Origin: UBA2031 sp037189985
GTDB lineage: Bacteria > Pseudomonadota > Gammaproteobacteria > Pseudomonadales > Moraxellaceae
Direction: 5' to 3'
DNA: 64,000 nucleotides
Assembly: GCA_037189985.1 (NCBI GenBank)
Contig: JBBCJX010000017.1
Coordinates: 17,374 to 81,373 of the forward strand
Position numbers and translations under genes: made by a program. The notes under the pieces are model-generated. The model searched no databases. It saw only the letters and a list, made by a program, of their open reading frames with translations, and was not told the origin of the DNA. This document shows positions 24,858 to 33,782 of this stretch, one piece after another (within the stretch, counting starts at the first letter, position 1; each line of letters opens with the position of its first letter).

Positions 24858-27608
24858 TCAGTTGTCTTCGTGGCGTTGGTGTTTGAAGAAGACACCATTG
24901 TCACCGAATGCTGAAACGATCAGGGGGGAGGTCAGTTCCAGTTCTCCGATCTTGACGGCGTTGTTGCGCCGTTGCTGGGCATAACTGCTGTTGAGTGAGG
25001 GGATAATGGATGTCTTGATTTCCATGGAGGTGGCGTAGACATCATAGAGCTTGGAGCCAGCACCCAGCGAGGCCAGGTCATGACGGAAATCATGAGGTGT
25101 GCTGGCAAACCGTGTCTTCACTTCGGCGCGGGGAACGAAATAGACCTGAGTGGGCGACTTTGGTGATGCCACACGGGTGCCATCCTGACGGGTCTTGGCC
25201 ATGTCGTTCAGCCTGAGGAGGGTCGGTTTTGTGCTGACTGCCGAGAACAGGAGAGTGGTACCCAGTGTTTCATTAACCTCCGTGGAAACATAATTCGACA
25301 TTTCGTTGGCGAAGAAATTGTGATTGTTCCCTTGGCCGGACAGGGTATAGAGCGCCGATACGTTTTCAGCGGGCTTTCCGTCAATGAATGCCTTCCAGGC
25401 GAGACCGGGTGCAAAGCCGCGATCAGAAGGAAGCCCGGTCACCGATAGGCGCAGCAGGCCATGGTCTGATCCCTGGAAAATTCCCGTATAGCCTGCGGTA
25501 TTGGCCACAGGAACAAATTTCACCTTTGCCATGGCGCCATGTGCATGGATGGGCTTTTCATAGCCAGGTGGGGCCACATCACTGCGCAACTGTACCTTCT
25601 TCCACAAGATGGAGCTGATAAGGCCGCCTACATTGACGGGTTTGAGGTTGGGCATGGTCGTCTGGTACTGCGTGCGCTTGGCACCGTTGACCCACAGGTG
25701 ATCAGCCTTGGCACTGGCTGGCCAGCTTTCATAGTCGGACACCATATTCAGGCCCCAGGGCTTGAAGGCGTTTTCGACACCAATCAGGCTGAGGGCGAGT
25801 TGGGGATTGTGACGCTTGATCACATCCACCATGGTGGTGTTCTCCACCCAGTCCAGGCCTTCAGCGGTATATACCTCGGGACGGTAGTCACGGGTATAGA
25901 AGCGGTCTGTCATCAGGCGGCGTGATGCATTCATGATGAATATCTGGAAAGCTGTTTCGCCAAAGGCAAAGCCATCGGGGCGAACCGTTTCAGCAAGTTG
26001 TCCTACCAGGGTGTCGATTTTCTCGACATCATTGCCGTAGAGGCGCTTGAGTTGGGCAAGAGTGGCAGCATCCTTGGTCAGGTCTTCGAATTTCGTGATC
26101 GGTTTGAGGCCGATCTGGCGGCGGAATTCGTTGTAACGGGGTACGCCACGTTCGCGGTCTCTCAGGACGTCAATGGTGGCGAGGTCAATATTGCCTACCA
26201 AGGGTATGGAAAGGTTGCGCAGGAAGTTGGGGTAATTGTTCAGTGTCAGTGAGCCGGGATTGGTGATGCCGAAGGAATACCACAGGCGCTGCGGATTTTC
26301 GCTGTTCAGCATGCTTTCGGCATTGCTGTCACGTGTATTCTGCAAAGGAACCGAGCGTGACACCATATTCGAGCCGATGTCATAGATATCGATGTTGTCA
26401 CGCATCAGGGGATGCATGCGGTATACCGCGACGAATTCTTCCGTCAGTGAATAAGCAACTCCGGCATTGTTGGGATTGGCAGAGCCTACCAGGCCGGCAA
26501 GTGCATGATCGAGCGTGGAGCTGCCGACACCGTTCGAAAGATTGGGATCGAAGCCAAGGATGCGCTTGACGAAGGAATCGGTCCTGGCCAGATCTTCCTG
26601 CAGCATGCGGACCTCATTCTGGTACTTGTCACGTGGTGCACGTGATCCCAGAAGCCCCCACCAGTTGGCATACATGGCACGCTCCGTGATCGGATTGGCA
26701 ATCACGGCGGGTGTCCATTCGACAGTATGTATCTTGGCCATCAGGGCGGAATTGATCAGGCGGGCACGGTCATAAATCCACTGATCATTCTGATGGGGAT
26801 ATTTCTGCTTGAGCATGGTGGCAATGGCGTTGTGCTCCTTGGTGAAAATCTGGTGCAGCATGCTCAGCCCCACCCACCAGTTTTCGTTGAAGCCAGTCAC
26901 GGGCTTACCGCTCAACAGCTCGCGAGGAAGTGTGCCATCCGGGTTAATCGTGAGCTTGCCGTCAACAAAGGATCGGACCTTGTCATTGGTGGCCTTGTTG
27001 CTGCCATAAATCTGTGAGCCATCCCACCAGTGTGTGTTGTGATTGCGGTAGGTGGCAGGACGCCCTGCTTCCTGTGGCAGGCGTGTAGGGTCGGGCTGTG
27101 TGCGCTGCACGTTCATGTAGCCGGAACCCAGCGGGTCTCCGTTCGGCAGCATTACACGGATGGGGTCGTCCACCTTGTTTGGCCCGTGATCCACCCAGTC
27201 GTGAATCATGAACTGTATCCAGGAAGCGGCGATGAAGTTCAGACTGGGAGCTGGTTTGAACTCACCACGAGCCATGAGGCTGTTGCTGACATCTCGTGGG
27301 TTGGGTGAAAGCAGGGTGCCTGCTTCGGTTTCCCCATGGGTGAAGGCGGTGTTCACGTTGCGCCCGAAGCGACGATAGACCGATCCCTCTGCCGGGTTCT
27401 CGAGGATGTTGCAGGTACCGTCCTCGGTACGGGCTGTCAGGCTGCGTTCATCACAGGTGATGTTTGCGTTGTGACGTGCATAGTCCTCGACATCGAAAAG
27501 ATTGTTCTTGAAAAGCTCCTGGCGCTCGACGGCAAGTACCAGAAGACCTGTAATGACCCCAATGCTGCCCAGTTTGGTCAATGCTGGCCATGTGACCCAT
27601 ACAGACAT
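24858..27608 (-). CDS. Alpha-dioxygenase / animal-type heme peroxidase family protein
   Basis: 916 residues from ATG 27608 with GGGAG upstream. It opens with a hydrophobic helix (ALTKLGSIGVITGLLVLAVE), a membrane anchor or uncleaved signal. The peroxidase core shows the distal-His motif IQFMIHDWVDHG (His136), MLHQIFTKEHNAIA, and EEFVAVYRMHPLMRD. That last motif supplies Tyr396 three residues before proximal His399, the Tyr-x-x-His spacing of cyclooxygenases and fatty-acid alpha-dioxygenases. About 300 further residues follow the peroxidase core and are unlike plant alpha-dioxygenase. It would oxygenate fatty acids or a similar hydrophobic substrate. It faces the di-heme cytochrome gene. Confidence 0.88.
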   Translation of the reverse strand: MSVWVTWPALTKLGSIGVITGLLVLAVERQELFKNNLFDVEDYARHNANITCDERSLTARTEDGTCNILENPAEGSVYRRFGRNVNTAFTHGETEAGTLLSPNPRDVSNSLMARGEFKPAPSLNFIAASWIQFMIHDWVDHGPNKVDDPIRVMLPNGDPLGSGYMNVQRTQPDPTRLPQEAGRPATYRNHNTHWWDGSQIYGSNKATNDKVRSFVDGKLTINPDGTLPRELLSGKPVTGFNENWWVGLSMLHQIFTKEHNAIATMLKQKYPHQNDQWIYDRARLINSALMAKIHTVEWTPAVIANPITERAMYANWWGLLGSRAPRDKYQNEVRMLQEDLARTDSFVKRILGFDPNLSNGVGSSTLDHALAGLVGSANPNNAGVAYSLTEEFVAVYRMHPLMRDNIDIYDIGSNMVSRSVPLQNTRDSNAESMLNSENPQRLWYSFGITNPGSLTLNNYPNFLRNLSIPLVGNIDLATIDVLRDRERGVPRYNEFRRQIGLKPITKFEDLTKDAATLAQLKRLYGNDVEKIDTLVGQLAETVRPDGFAFGETAFQIFIMNASRRLMTDRFYTRDYRPEVYTAEGLDWVENTTMVDVIKRHNPQLALSLIGVENAFKPWGLNMVSDYESWPASAKADHLWVNGAKRTQYQTTMPNLKPVNVGGLISSILWKKVQLRSDVAPPGYEKPIHAHGAMAKVKFVPVANTAGYTGIFQGSDHGLLRLSVTGLPSDRGFAPGLAWKAFIDGKPAENVSALYTLSGQGNNHNFFANEMSNYVSTEVNETLGTTLLFSAVSTKPTLLRLNDMAKTRQDGTRVASPKSPTQVYFVPRAEVKTRFASTPHDFRHDLASLGAGSKLYDVYATSMEIKTSIIPSLNSSYAQQRRNNAVKIGELELTSPLIVSAFGDNGVFFKHQRHEDN

Positions 27609-27859
27609 GATGTGTCTCCCTGTGTTTTTGGATTTCCATGAGTAGGAGTTGCCGGCTGTGGTCGGCAAGTTGGCGAGTGTAGGGAGGAGGAATGTTTTCC
27701 CACCCCCTCCGCAGGGAGGGGAGGGATGGGGAGAAACCGGAAATTTGCGACTGCACGGTTTCCGGGGTTTTATGTCGTCGTGCTGAGGTGGCCGGTGCAG
27801 CAGTGACCCAAAGATGGTGAGGGATTTGAAGGGGTGAGTGATCCGGTATCAGATTCAGG
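27609..27859. other. Upstream region of the heme peroxidase gene
   Basis: No gene is seen in these 251 bases. They hold the peroxidase ribosome binding site, a GC-rich hairpin (27703-27721) and presumably its promoter; I could not pick a convincing -35/-10 pair. Confidence 0.5.
27703..27721. repeat. GC-rich hairpin (CCCCCTCC type)
   Basis: CCCCCTCC GCA GGGAGGGG, seven to eight paired bases. It belongs to the same style as 22133-22152 and flanks the peroxidase promoter region. Confidence 0.5.
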
Positions 27860-27896
27860 GCAATAAAAAACCCCGCATTGCGAGGTTTTTTATTGC
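27860..27896 (-). terminator. Terminator of htpX
   Basis: CAATAAAAAACC and GGTTTTTTATTG flank CCGCATTGCGA. The stem with A/T runs lies directly beyond the htpX stop and could work in both directions. Confidence 0.85.
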
Positions 27897-27906
27897 AGGA
27901 GGCATC

Positions 27907-28800
27907 TCAGATCTGTTTCGCCTGAAGTGCTGCAATGCGCTTTTCCAGAGGCGGATGGCTCATGAAGAGTGCTGCAAAGCTGAAGCCTTCACGCTTGCCT
28001 TCGGTGATGGCGAGCGCCGTCATTTCGGCAGGCATCTGGTCAGGCACTTCATGCTCGGCCTGTAGTCGGCGCAGGGCGTTGATCATGGACTGTTTGCCGG
28101 CCAGTTGTGCTCCGGCTTCATCGGCGCGGAATTCGCGCAGGCGCGAGAACCACATGACGATGGTGGAGGCCAGGATGCCCAGCACCAGATCACAGATCAT
28201 GCTGGTGACGAAGTAGGCAATGCCGGGGCCGTCTTCATTCTTGAAAACCACGCGATCGACGAAGTTGCCGATGATGCGCGAGAAGAACATCACGAAGGTG
28301 TTCACCACGCCCTGGATCAGCGAGAGCGTCACCATGTCGCCATTGGCAACGTGGCCGATTTCGTGGCCGAGCACGGCTTTGACTTCATCACGGCTCATGC
28401 GCTGCAGGAGGCCGGAGGAAACAGCCACCAGAGCGGCGTTCTTGTTCCAGCCGGTGGCGAAGGCGTTGGACTGGTAGCTCGGGAAGATGCCGACCTCGGG
28501 CATCTTGATGCCTGCCTTGTTGGCCAGTTCCTGCACCGTGCTGACCAGCCAGCGTTCTTCTTCGGTGCGCGGGTTTTCAATGATCTGTGTGCCTGTGCTG
28601 CGCTTGGCCATCCATTTGGAGATGAACAGCGAGAACAGGGAGCCCACCATGCCGAAGACAAAGCAGAAGATCAGCAGGGATTGCAGGTTCAACTGGTTGC
28701 CGGCCATGTGGGTGGAGCCCACGCCGAGAATGCTGAGCACAATACCGGCAATCACGACGACGGCCAGGTTGGTCAGAAGAAAGAGAGCGATGCGTAACAT
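27907..28800 (-). CDS. htpX: Membrane-bound zinc protease HtpX
   Basis: 297 residues from ATG 28800; the frame continues to 28860 but the first membrane helix begins at MLRIALFLLTNLAVVVIAGI. The M48 metalloprotease motif is VKAVLGHEIGHVANGDM (HExxH), with the third zinc ligand Glu in SRLREFRADEAGAQL. Four hydrophobic segments are visible, as in E. coli HtpX. The protein degrades misfolded inner-membrane proteins. SHPPLEKRIAALQ is the usual C-terminal signature. It stands alone between alaA and a strong terminator. Confidence 0.97.
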   Translation of the reverse strand: MLRIALFLLTNLAVVVIAGIVLSILGVGSTHMAGNQLNLQSLLIFCFVFGMVGSLFSLFISKWMAKRSTGTQIIENPRTEEERWLVSTVQELANKAGIKMPEVGIFPSYQSNAFATGWNKNAALVAVSSGLLQRMSRDEVKAVLGHEIGHVANGDMVTLSLIQGVVNTFVMFFSRIIGNFVDRVVFKNEDGPGIAYFVTSMICDLVLGILASTIVMWFSRLREFRADEAGAQLAGKQSMINALRRLQAEHEVPDQMPAEMTALAITEGKREGFSFAALFMSHPPLEKRIAALQAKQI

Positions 28801-29013
28801 GGGCTGCGGTTCTCCGTTGGTAATGCCGTGGAAATTAGGGACAAGTGCCGCAGATTTCAAGGACTGATTTGTGGGGCTCTTATCAGGCTGACGCGTTTGT
28901 CAGCTTCATGAAAGTTTTGGGAAAACAGGAGCTTGCCCGGTTCTTTTTTGTGCGTGGGGTGGCAGAAACAAGGCCGGGAAGCAGTGGTGGCTGCCTCCCG
29001 GCAGTTTGTTTGG

Positions 29014-30480
29014 TCAGGCGGTGCCATGCCGCTGCCGGTAGCCCTCCAGAAAGCGTGCAATGCGGCTGATGGCTTCTTTCAGGTCTTCCTTGTTGGGCAG
29101 GAAAACCACACGGAAGTGATCCGGTTTTGGCCAGTTGAAGCCGGTTCCTTGCACCAGCAGGACTTTTTCCGCCTGTAGCAGTTCCAGAATGAAGTCCTGA
29201 TCGTTTTCTATGGGATAGATGGCCGGGTCCAGGCGAGGGAAGAGGTAGAGCGCTCCCTCGGGCTTTACGCAGCTCACGCCGGGAATGGCATTCAACATGT
29301 CCACCGCCAGGTTGCGCTGTTCGTACAGACGTCCGCCCGGCCTGATCAGGTCGTTGATGCTCTGGTAGCCGCCCAGTGCGGTCTGGATGGCATTTTGTGC
29401 CGGGACATTGGCGCAAAGGCGCATGGAAGCCAGCATGTCCAGGCCTTCGATGTAGTCCTTGGCAGCAGCCTTGTTGCCGCTGACCATGAGCCAGCCGGAA
29501 CGGAAACCTGCCACGCGGTAGGACTTGGACAGGCCATTGAAGGTCACGCAGAGCAGGTCGGGCGCCAGCGTGGCCAGGCAGGTGTGCTGGGCATCGTCAT
29601 AGAGGATCTTGTCATAGATCTCGTCGGCGAAAAGCACGAGCTTGTGCTTGCGGGCCAGCGCGACAATGCCTTCGAGGATGTGCTTGGGGTAGACCGCACC
29701 TGTGGGGTTGTTGGGATTGATGATCACGATGCCGCGTGTGCGAGGGGTGATCTTCTTTTCCATGTCCTTAAGGTCCGGGAACCAGCCATTGTTCTCGTCG
29801 CAGAGGTAGTGCATGGGCGTGCCGCTGGAGAGGGTGACGGCAGCGGTCCACAGGGGATAGTCGGGAGCGGGAATCAGCATTTCGTCGCCGTTGTCCAGCA
29901 AGGCCTGCATGGCCATCACGATCAGCTCGGAAACACCGTTGCCAATGTAGATATCCCCGACATCCACCCCGAACAGCCCTTTTTGCTGGTAGTACTGCAT
30001 GATGGCCTTGCGGGCAGCAAACAGCCCTTTGGATTCGCAATAACCAATAGAGGAGGGCAGATTGGTGATGACGTCTCCCAAGATTTCCTGGGGTGCCTCG
30101 AAGCCGAAGGGGGCTGGGTTGCCGATATTGAGCTTGATGATGCGGTGTCCCTGCTCCTCCATGGCTGTGGCTGCCTTCAGCACTGGGCCGCGGATGTCAT
30201 AGCAGACGTTTTTCAGCTTGGAGGACTTGGGGATTTCCATGGGGGCAGACTCGCGCTGTGGGGTAGGGGTGACGGGTTGGGGATCGGCCGGTCTGTCCAG
30301 CCGGTAGTTCTGCATGTCGATCCGGAGCTGGTCGACAGTTGCCTGGCGTGGGCTGCGCCCTTTCTTGAGTTCACCTACAAAATTGGGGTCCTTGCGGAAT
30401 ATCACGCCAAACTGGGAGGCACTGATGTCGGGATAGTCGGCAAGGAAGTGCTCGACTTGCTCCAGAAGGGGGGCTGACAT
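29014..30480 (-). CDS. alaA: AlaA-type alanine aminotransferase with an extra N-terminal DNA-binding-like domain
   Basis: 488 residues, about 80 longer than E. coli AlaA (405). The AlaA part starts near residue 81 (MEIPKSSKLKNVCYDIRGPV) and is typical: KLNIGNPAPFGFEAPQEIL, GNGVSELIVMAMQALL, VIINPNNPTGAVYPKHILEG, PLP-Lys319 in FNGLSKSYRVAGFRSGW. It makes alanine or valine from keto acids using PLP. The first 60 residues (DISASQFGVIFRKDPNFVGE, then LKKGRSPRQATVDQLRIDM) resemble a short helix-turn-helix seen in alphaproteobacterial proteins. ATG 30480 has CGGGAA upstream, whereas the internal ATG at 30240 lacks one, so the long form is favoured. Confidence 0.92.
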   Translation of the reverse strand: MSAPLLEQVEHFLADYPDISASQFGVIFRKDPNFVGELKKGRSPRQATVDQLRIDMQNYRLDRPADPQPVTPTPQRESAPMEIPKSSKLKNVCYDIRGPVLKAATAMEEQGHRIIKLNIGNPAPFGFEAPQEILGDVITNLPSSIGYCESKGLFAARKAIMQYYQQKGLFGVDVGDIYIGNGVSELIVMAMQALLDNGDEMLIPAPDYPLWTAAVTLSSGTPMHYLCDENNGWFPDLKDMEKKITPRTRGIVIINPNNPTGAVYPKHILEGIVALARKHKLVLFADEIYDKILYDDAQHTCLATLAPDLLCVTFNGLSKSYRVAGFRSGWLMVSGNKAAAKDYIEGLDMLASMRLCANVPAQNAIQTALGGYQSINDLIRPGGRLYEQRNLAVDMLNAIPGVSCVKPEGALYLFPRLDPAIYPIENDQDFILELLQAEKVLLVQGTGFNWPKPDHFRVVFLPNKEDLKEAISRIARFLEGYRQRHGTA

Positions 30481-30661
30481 GCTTTTGGGTTCCCGATAGG
30501 GTTTTGGATTGGAAAATAGGCTATTCCCTATTTTTGGGTTTTTCCAGTCCTTTTCCTTCAGGCAAGACTATTTCTCCAAGTCTTGCAGGTGTTCGCCTTG
30601 AAGGTTGTGGTTTCACCCCCCATAGGGGTTTGAGGTTGAGGATGTGAGAGGAGCAAAGCCC

Positions 30662-31096
30662 ATGAGCAAGCCCCCGGTGATGAAAACGGATGCGGAGTGG
30701 CGTGCCGAGCTCAGTCCGGAGGAGTTCCGCATTTGCCGCGAGAAGGGCACCGAACGGGCCTTTACGGGTGAGTACTATGACGAGCGCCGCAATGGCGTCT
30801 ATCGCTGCCGCTGCTGCGGGGAGCCTTTGTTCGGTTCTGACACCAAGTACGAGTCTGGATCAGGCTGGCCCAGCTTCTGGCAGCCGGTCACGGAGGATGT
30901 CATTGAGGAGAACCGGGATGTCAGCCATGGCATGGTGCGCACGGAGATCGTTTGCCGGCAGTGTGGCTGTCATCTGGGCCATGTATTTCCCGACGGTCCG
31001 AGGCCGACCGGTTTGCGCTATTGCGTGAACTCCGCATCGCTTAAGCTCGATACCAGCATTTCCACACCGATACCGACGGATCAAAAAACAAACTGA
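30662..31096 (+). CDS. msrB: Peptide-methionine (R)-S-oxide reductase MsrB
   Basis: 144 residues; ATG 30662 fits the conserved start MSKPPVMKTDAEWRAELSPE. The structural zinc is bound by two CxxC pairs (CRCCGE and CRQCGC). The substrate region is SGSGWPSFWQPV and the catalytic Cys is in GLRYCVNSASLKL. It repairs methionine-R-sulfoxide in proteins. The next gene, a glutathione peroxidase, is 10 bases away, so the two form an oxidative-stress operon. Confidence 0.96.
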   Translation: MSKPPVMKTDAEWRAELSPEEFRICREKGTERAFTGEYYDERRNGVYRCRCCGEPLFGSDTKYESGSGWPSFWQPVTEDVIEENRDVSHGMVRTEIVCRQCGCHLGHVFPDGPRPTGLRYCVNSASLKLDTSISTPIPTDQKTN

Positions 31097-31106
31097 GGAG
31101 AGGCCG

Positions 31107-31586
31107 ATGGCCAGCGTCTACGATTTTTCCGGCAAGACCATCACTGGTGAAGACAAGCCGATTGCCGATTTCAAGGGCAAGGTGCTGCTGATTGTGAATA
31201 CTGCCAGCAAGTGCGGTTTCACCCCGCAGTTCAAGGGACTGGAAGCGCTGTATGAAAAGTACAAGGATCGCGGTCTGGTGGTGCTGGGTTTTCCCTGCAA
31301 CCAGTTTTTGAGCCAGGACCCGGGCAGTAATGATGAAATCAGCCAGTTCTGCGAGTTGAACTATGGCGTGACTTTTCCCATGTTTGCCAAGATCGATGTG
31401 AATGGCGACAACGCTGACCCCTTGTTCAAGCACCTCACCAGCGCTGCTCCCGGTTTGCTGGGCAGCAAGGCGGTCAAATGGAATTTCACCAAGTTCCTTG
31501 CGGACCGCAACGGCCGGGTCATCAGTCGCTATGCGCCGGCCACCAAGCCCGAAGACATTGCTGCCGATATTGAAAGGTTGTTGTGA
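31107..31586 (+). CDS. Glutathione peroxidase family (BtuE-like thiol peroxidase)
   Basis: 159 residues with GAGGAGAGG before ATG 31107. The peroxidatic Cys is in IVNTASKCGFTPQFKGLEAL (Cys, not selenocysteine). FPCNQFLSQDPGSNDEISQF and the late VKWNFTKFLADRNGRVISRY (Trp-Asn of the catalytic tetrad) are typical. Bacterial members usually take electrons from thioredoxin rather than glutathione. It reduces hydrogen or lipid peroxides in the cytoplasm and follows msrB in one operon. Confidence 0.96.
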   Translation: MASVYDFSGKTITGEDKPIADFKGKVLLIVNTASKCGFTPQFKGLEALYEKYKDRGLVVLGFPCNQFLSQDPGSNDEISQFCELNYGVTFPMFAKIDVNGDNADPLFKHLTSAAPGLLGSKAVKWNFTKFLADRNGRVISRYAPATKPEDIAADIERLL

Positions 31587-31606
31587 TTGCGGTTGATGCT
31601 GTCTTG

Positions 31607-31633
31607 AAAAGGCCCGCTCATGCGGGCTTTTTC
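31607..31633 (+). terminator. Terminator of msrB-gpx operon
   Basis: AAAAGGCCCGC TCAT GCGGGCTTTTT, 20 bases past the stop. Confidence 0.9.
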
Positions 31634-31683
31634 ATGCGCGCAACCCTTGGCGAAGAAACCTGAAAAAACCTTGTTTTTCAGGC

Positions 31684-31713
31684 TTGACGCTATGGAGGGG
31701 ACCCCCCTAGAAT
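31684..31713 (+). promoter_or_regulatory. Sigma-70 promoter of the tRNA pair
   Basis: -35 TTGACG (31684-31689) and -10 TAGAAT (31708-31713), 18 bases apart. A GC-rich stretch after the -10 (GCGCGCC) resembles the discriminator of stringently controlled stable-RNA promoters. Confidence 0.75.
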
Positions 31714-31748
31714 GCGCGCCTCACTTGCCAAGGCAGGTGACCAGACCT

Positions 31749-31824
<76 letters not shown>

Positions 31825-31830
31825 GGTTCT

Positions 31831-31905
<75 letters not shown>

Positions 31906-31912
31906 TAAAAAG

Positions 31913-31950
31913 CAAAAGGCCGGTCGTCATGCGACCGGCCTTTTGTTTTT
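31913..31950 (+). terminator. Terminator of the tRNA pair
   Basis: CAAAAGGCCGGTCG, short loop, CGACCGGCCTTTTG and a long T-run, directly after tRNA-Glu. Confidence 0.93.
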
Positions 31951-32063
31951 CCGGATACCTCGTCCTTGAATCGTGCGCACTCACAAAAATCATTTGCCCC
32001 TGACCCTGTAGCCGCTACGCTCCAGCAAGCTGCATGCTGATTCAATTCTGACAAGGAGCTTCC

Positions 32064-33119
32064 ATGATTCGTTCCATTGCTTATGCTGCAACTGCCAAAG
32101 ACGCGCCGCTGGCTCCTTGGCATTTTGAGCGACGTGAGCTCAGGCCCAAGGATGTGCATCTGGAAGTACTGTTTTGTGGTGTTTGTCATTCGGATTTGCA
32201 TACTGTCAGGAGCGAGTGGGGAACAACGGCATATCCTTGTGTGCCAGGGCATGAAATTGTCGGGCGCGTGGTAGCGGTTGGAGATGAAGTCAGCAGCCTT
32301 CGCCCGGGTGAAATTGCAGCGGTTGGCTGCATGGTGGACTCCTGTCGGGTATGCAGCAGTTGTGTCGAAGGCGAGGAGCAGTTTTGCGACCACGGTCCCG
32401 TCATGACCTATGCTGGTCGTGACAGGCTAGATGGCAGCATTACCCAGGGCGGCTATGCCAACAATATCGTTGTGGACGAGGCGTTCGTGCTGGCCGTGCC
32501 CGCAGGGCTGGACCTTGCAGCGACAGCGCCTTTGTTGTGCGCAGGCATCACGACGTGGTCACCCCTGCAGCACTGGAAGGTGTCGGCAGGACAAAAGGTA
32601 GGTGTGGTCGGGTTGGGCGGGCTGGGGCATATGGCTGTCAAGTTTGCCCGTGCCATGGGGGCTCATGTGGTGCTTTTGACGACATCGGAAAGCAAGCGGG
32701 AAGATGCATTGCGTCTGGGAGCGCACGAAGTGGTGATTTCCCGGAACCGGGAGGAGATGAAACCGCATCGCAACAGTTTCCATTTCATTCTGGATACGGT
32801 GTCGGCACCCCATGACATCAGTGCCTTGCTGGGGCTTTTGCGCCGTGATGCCACGCTTTGCCAATTGGGCCTGCCACCGGCTCCCTTGCCGGTAAACATA
32901 TTCAGTCTGACTAATCGCCGTCGTCAGTTGGCCGGCTCATTCATCGGCGGGATTGCGGAGACACGGGAAATGCTGGAATTCTGTGCCCGGCATGGCATTG
33001 TCAGCGACATTGAGCTGATACCGATACAGCAGATCAACGAAGCCTATGAGCGTCTTGAAAAAGGGGATGTGAAGTACCGCTTCGTCATTGATATGTCCTC
33101 CATTCCTGCCTTGCCCTGA
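32064..33119 (+). CDS. Zinc-dependent alcohol dehydrogenase (cinnamyl-alcohol/YahK type)
   Basis: 351 residues; ATG 32064 with AAGGAGC upstream. The catalytic zinc site is FCGVCHSDLHTVRSEWG and GHEIVGRV. The structural-zinc Cys series is CRVCSSCVEGEEQFC. The NAD(P) Rossmann motif is VGVVGLGGLGHMAVKFARAM. This pattern fits the NADPH-dependent aldehyde reductases of the CAD/YahK branch, which reduce a broad range of aldehydes. It is monocistronic; no obvious pathway partner is adjacent. Confidence 0.93.
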   Translation: MIRSIAYAATAKDAPLAPWHFERRELRPKDVHLEVLFCGVCHSDLHTVRSEWGTTAYPCVPGHEIVGRVVAVGDEVSSLRPGEIAAVGCMVDSCRVCSSCVEGEEQFCDHGPVMTYAGRDRLDGSITQGGYANNIVVDEAFVLAVPAGLDLAATAPLLCAGITTWSPLQHWKVSAGQKVGVVGLGGLGHMAVKFARAMGAHVVLLTTSESKREDALRLGAHEVVISRNREEMKPHRNSFHFILDTVSAPHDISALLGLLRRDATLCQLGLPPAPLPVNIFSLTNRRRQLAGSFIGGIAETREMLEFCARHGIVSDIELIPIQQINEAYERLEKGDVKYRFVIDMSSIPALP

Positions 33120-33188
33120 TTCGGAAGTACTGTCCCGGCAGGTGGGTGGATAAAAAATAGCGGTGTGAACAGCGACAGGGAGAAGGGA

Positions 33189-33737
33189 ATGAAAAAGCTT
33201 CGTAGCGTCTTGATTGTGCTGGCACTGGCGGTGGTGCTGGCTGTTGCTGCCGTGTTGGCATATGTGTTGCCACGTCATGCCGTGGTGAACATCAATGGCC
33301 ATGAGGTCAAACGGGTGGACAGGGACGGGCATGTCGTCGACGGCCGTAATCCTGTTACGGGTGTTACCCGGGATGTTTTCTTCCTCTATGCCTCTGATCC
33401 GGTAAAAAAAGAAATCCACGTGTACCGCAATGAAGATACAGGCTTTGGATTCCCTTGGTATTTCAAGTTCGATTCTGCTGAAGTGCAGGGCAGGGCACAG
33501 CTGATCGAGGCTGACAATACCGTGCAGGGTGTACGTCCGTATGCGCTGGTGACTTACTACGGCTGGCGCATTCCCATGTTCAGCCTGTTTCCGAATGCAG
33601 TGGATGTTCGTACATGGGACAGGCCTGAAACCCCTTTTCCTGTTTTCAATACGGTGTTCCTGTCGCTGCTTGTCTTGTTGATAGTGGTTGTCTGGTGGAG
33701 GATCCGGCGCTGGAGGAAGGGAAGGGCTCCAGCGTAA
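33189..33737 (+). CDS. DUF1523 family membrane protein
   Basis: 182 residues; ATG 33189 with GGGAGAAGGG upstream. One membrane helix lies at the N-terminus (LIVLALAVVLAVAAVLAYVL) and one at the C-terminus (VFLSLLVLLIVVVWWRIRRW), with a periplasmic middle: VVNINGHEVKRVDRDG, TRDVFFLYASDPVKKEIHVY and TYYGWRIPMFSLFPNAVDV. This layout matches DUF1523. The function is unknown. It is convergent with urtE; an imperfect hairpin at 33749-33784 may serve both. Confidence 0.82.
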   Translation: MKKLRSVLIVLALAVVLAVAAVLAYVLPRHAVVNINGHEVKRVDRDGHVVDGRNPVTGVTRDVFFLYASDPVKKEIHVYRNEDTGFGFPWYFKFDSAEVQGRAQLIEADNTVQGVRPYALVTYYGWRIPMFSLFPNAVDVRTWDRPETPFPVFNTVFLSLLVLLIVVVWWRIRRWRKGRAPA

Positions 33738-33782
33738 GCGGGATGAGGAAAGGCCGGCCTTCATGCATGGGAGTGCCGGCTT

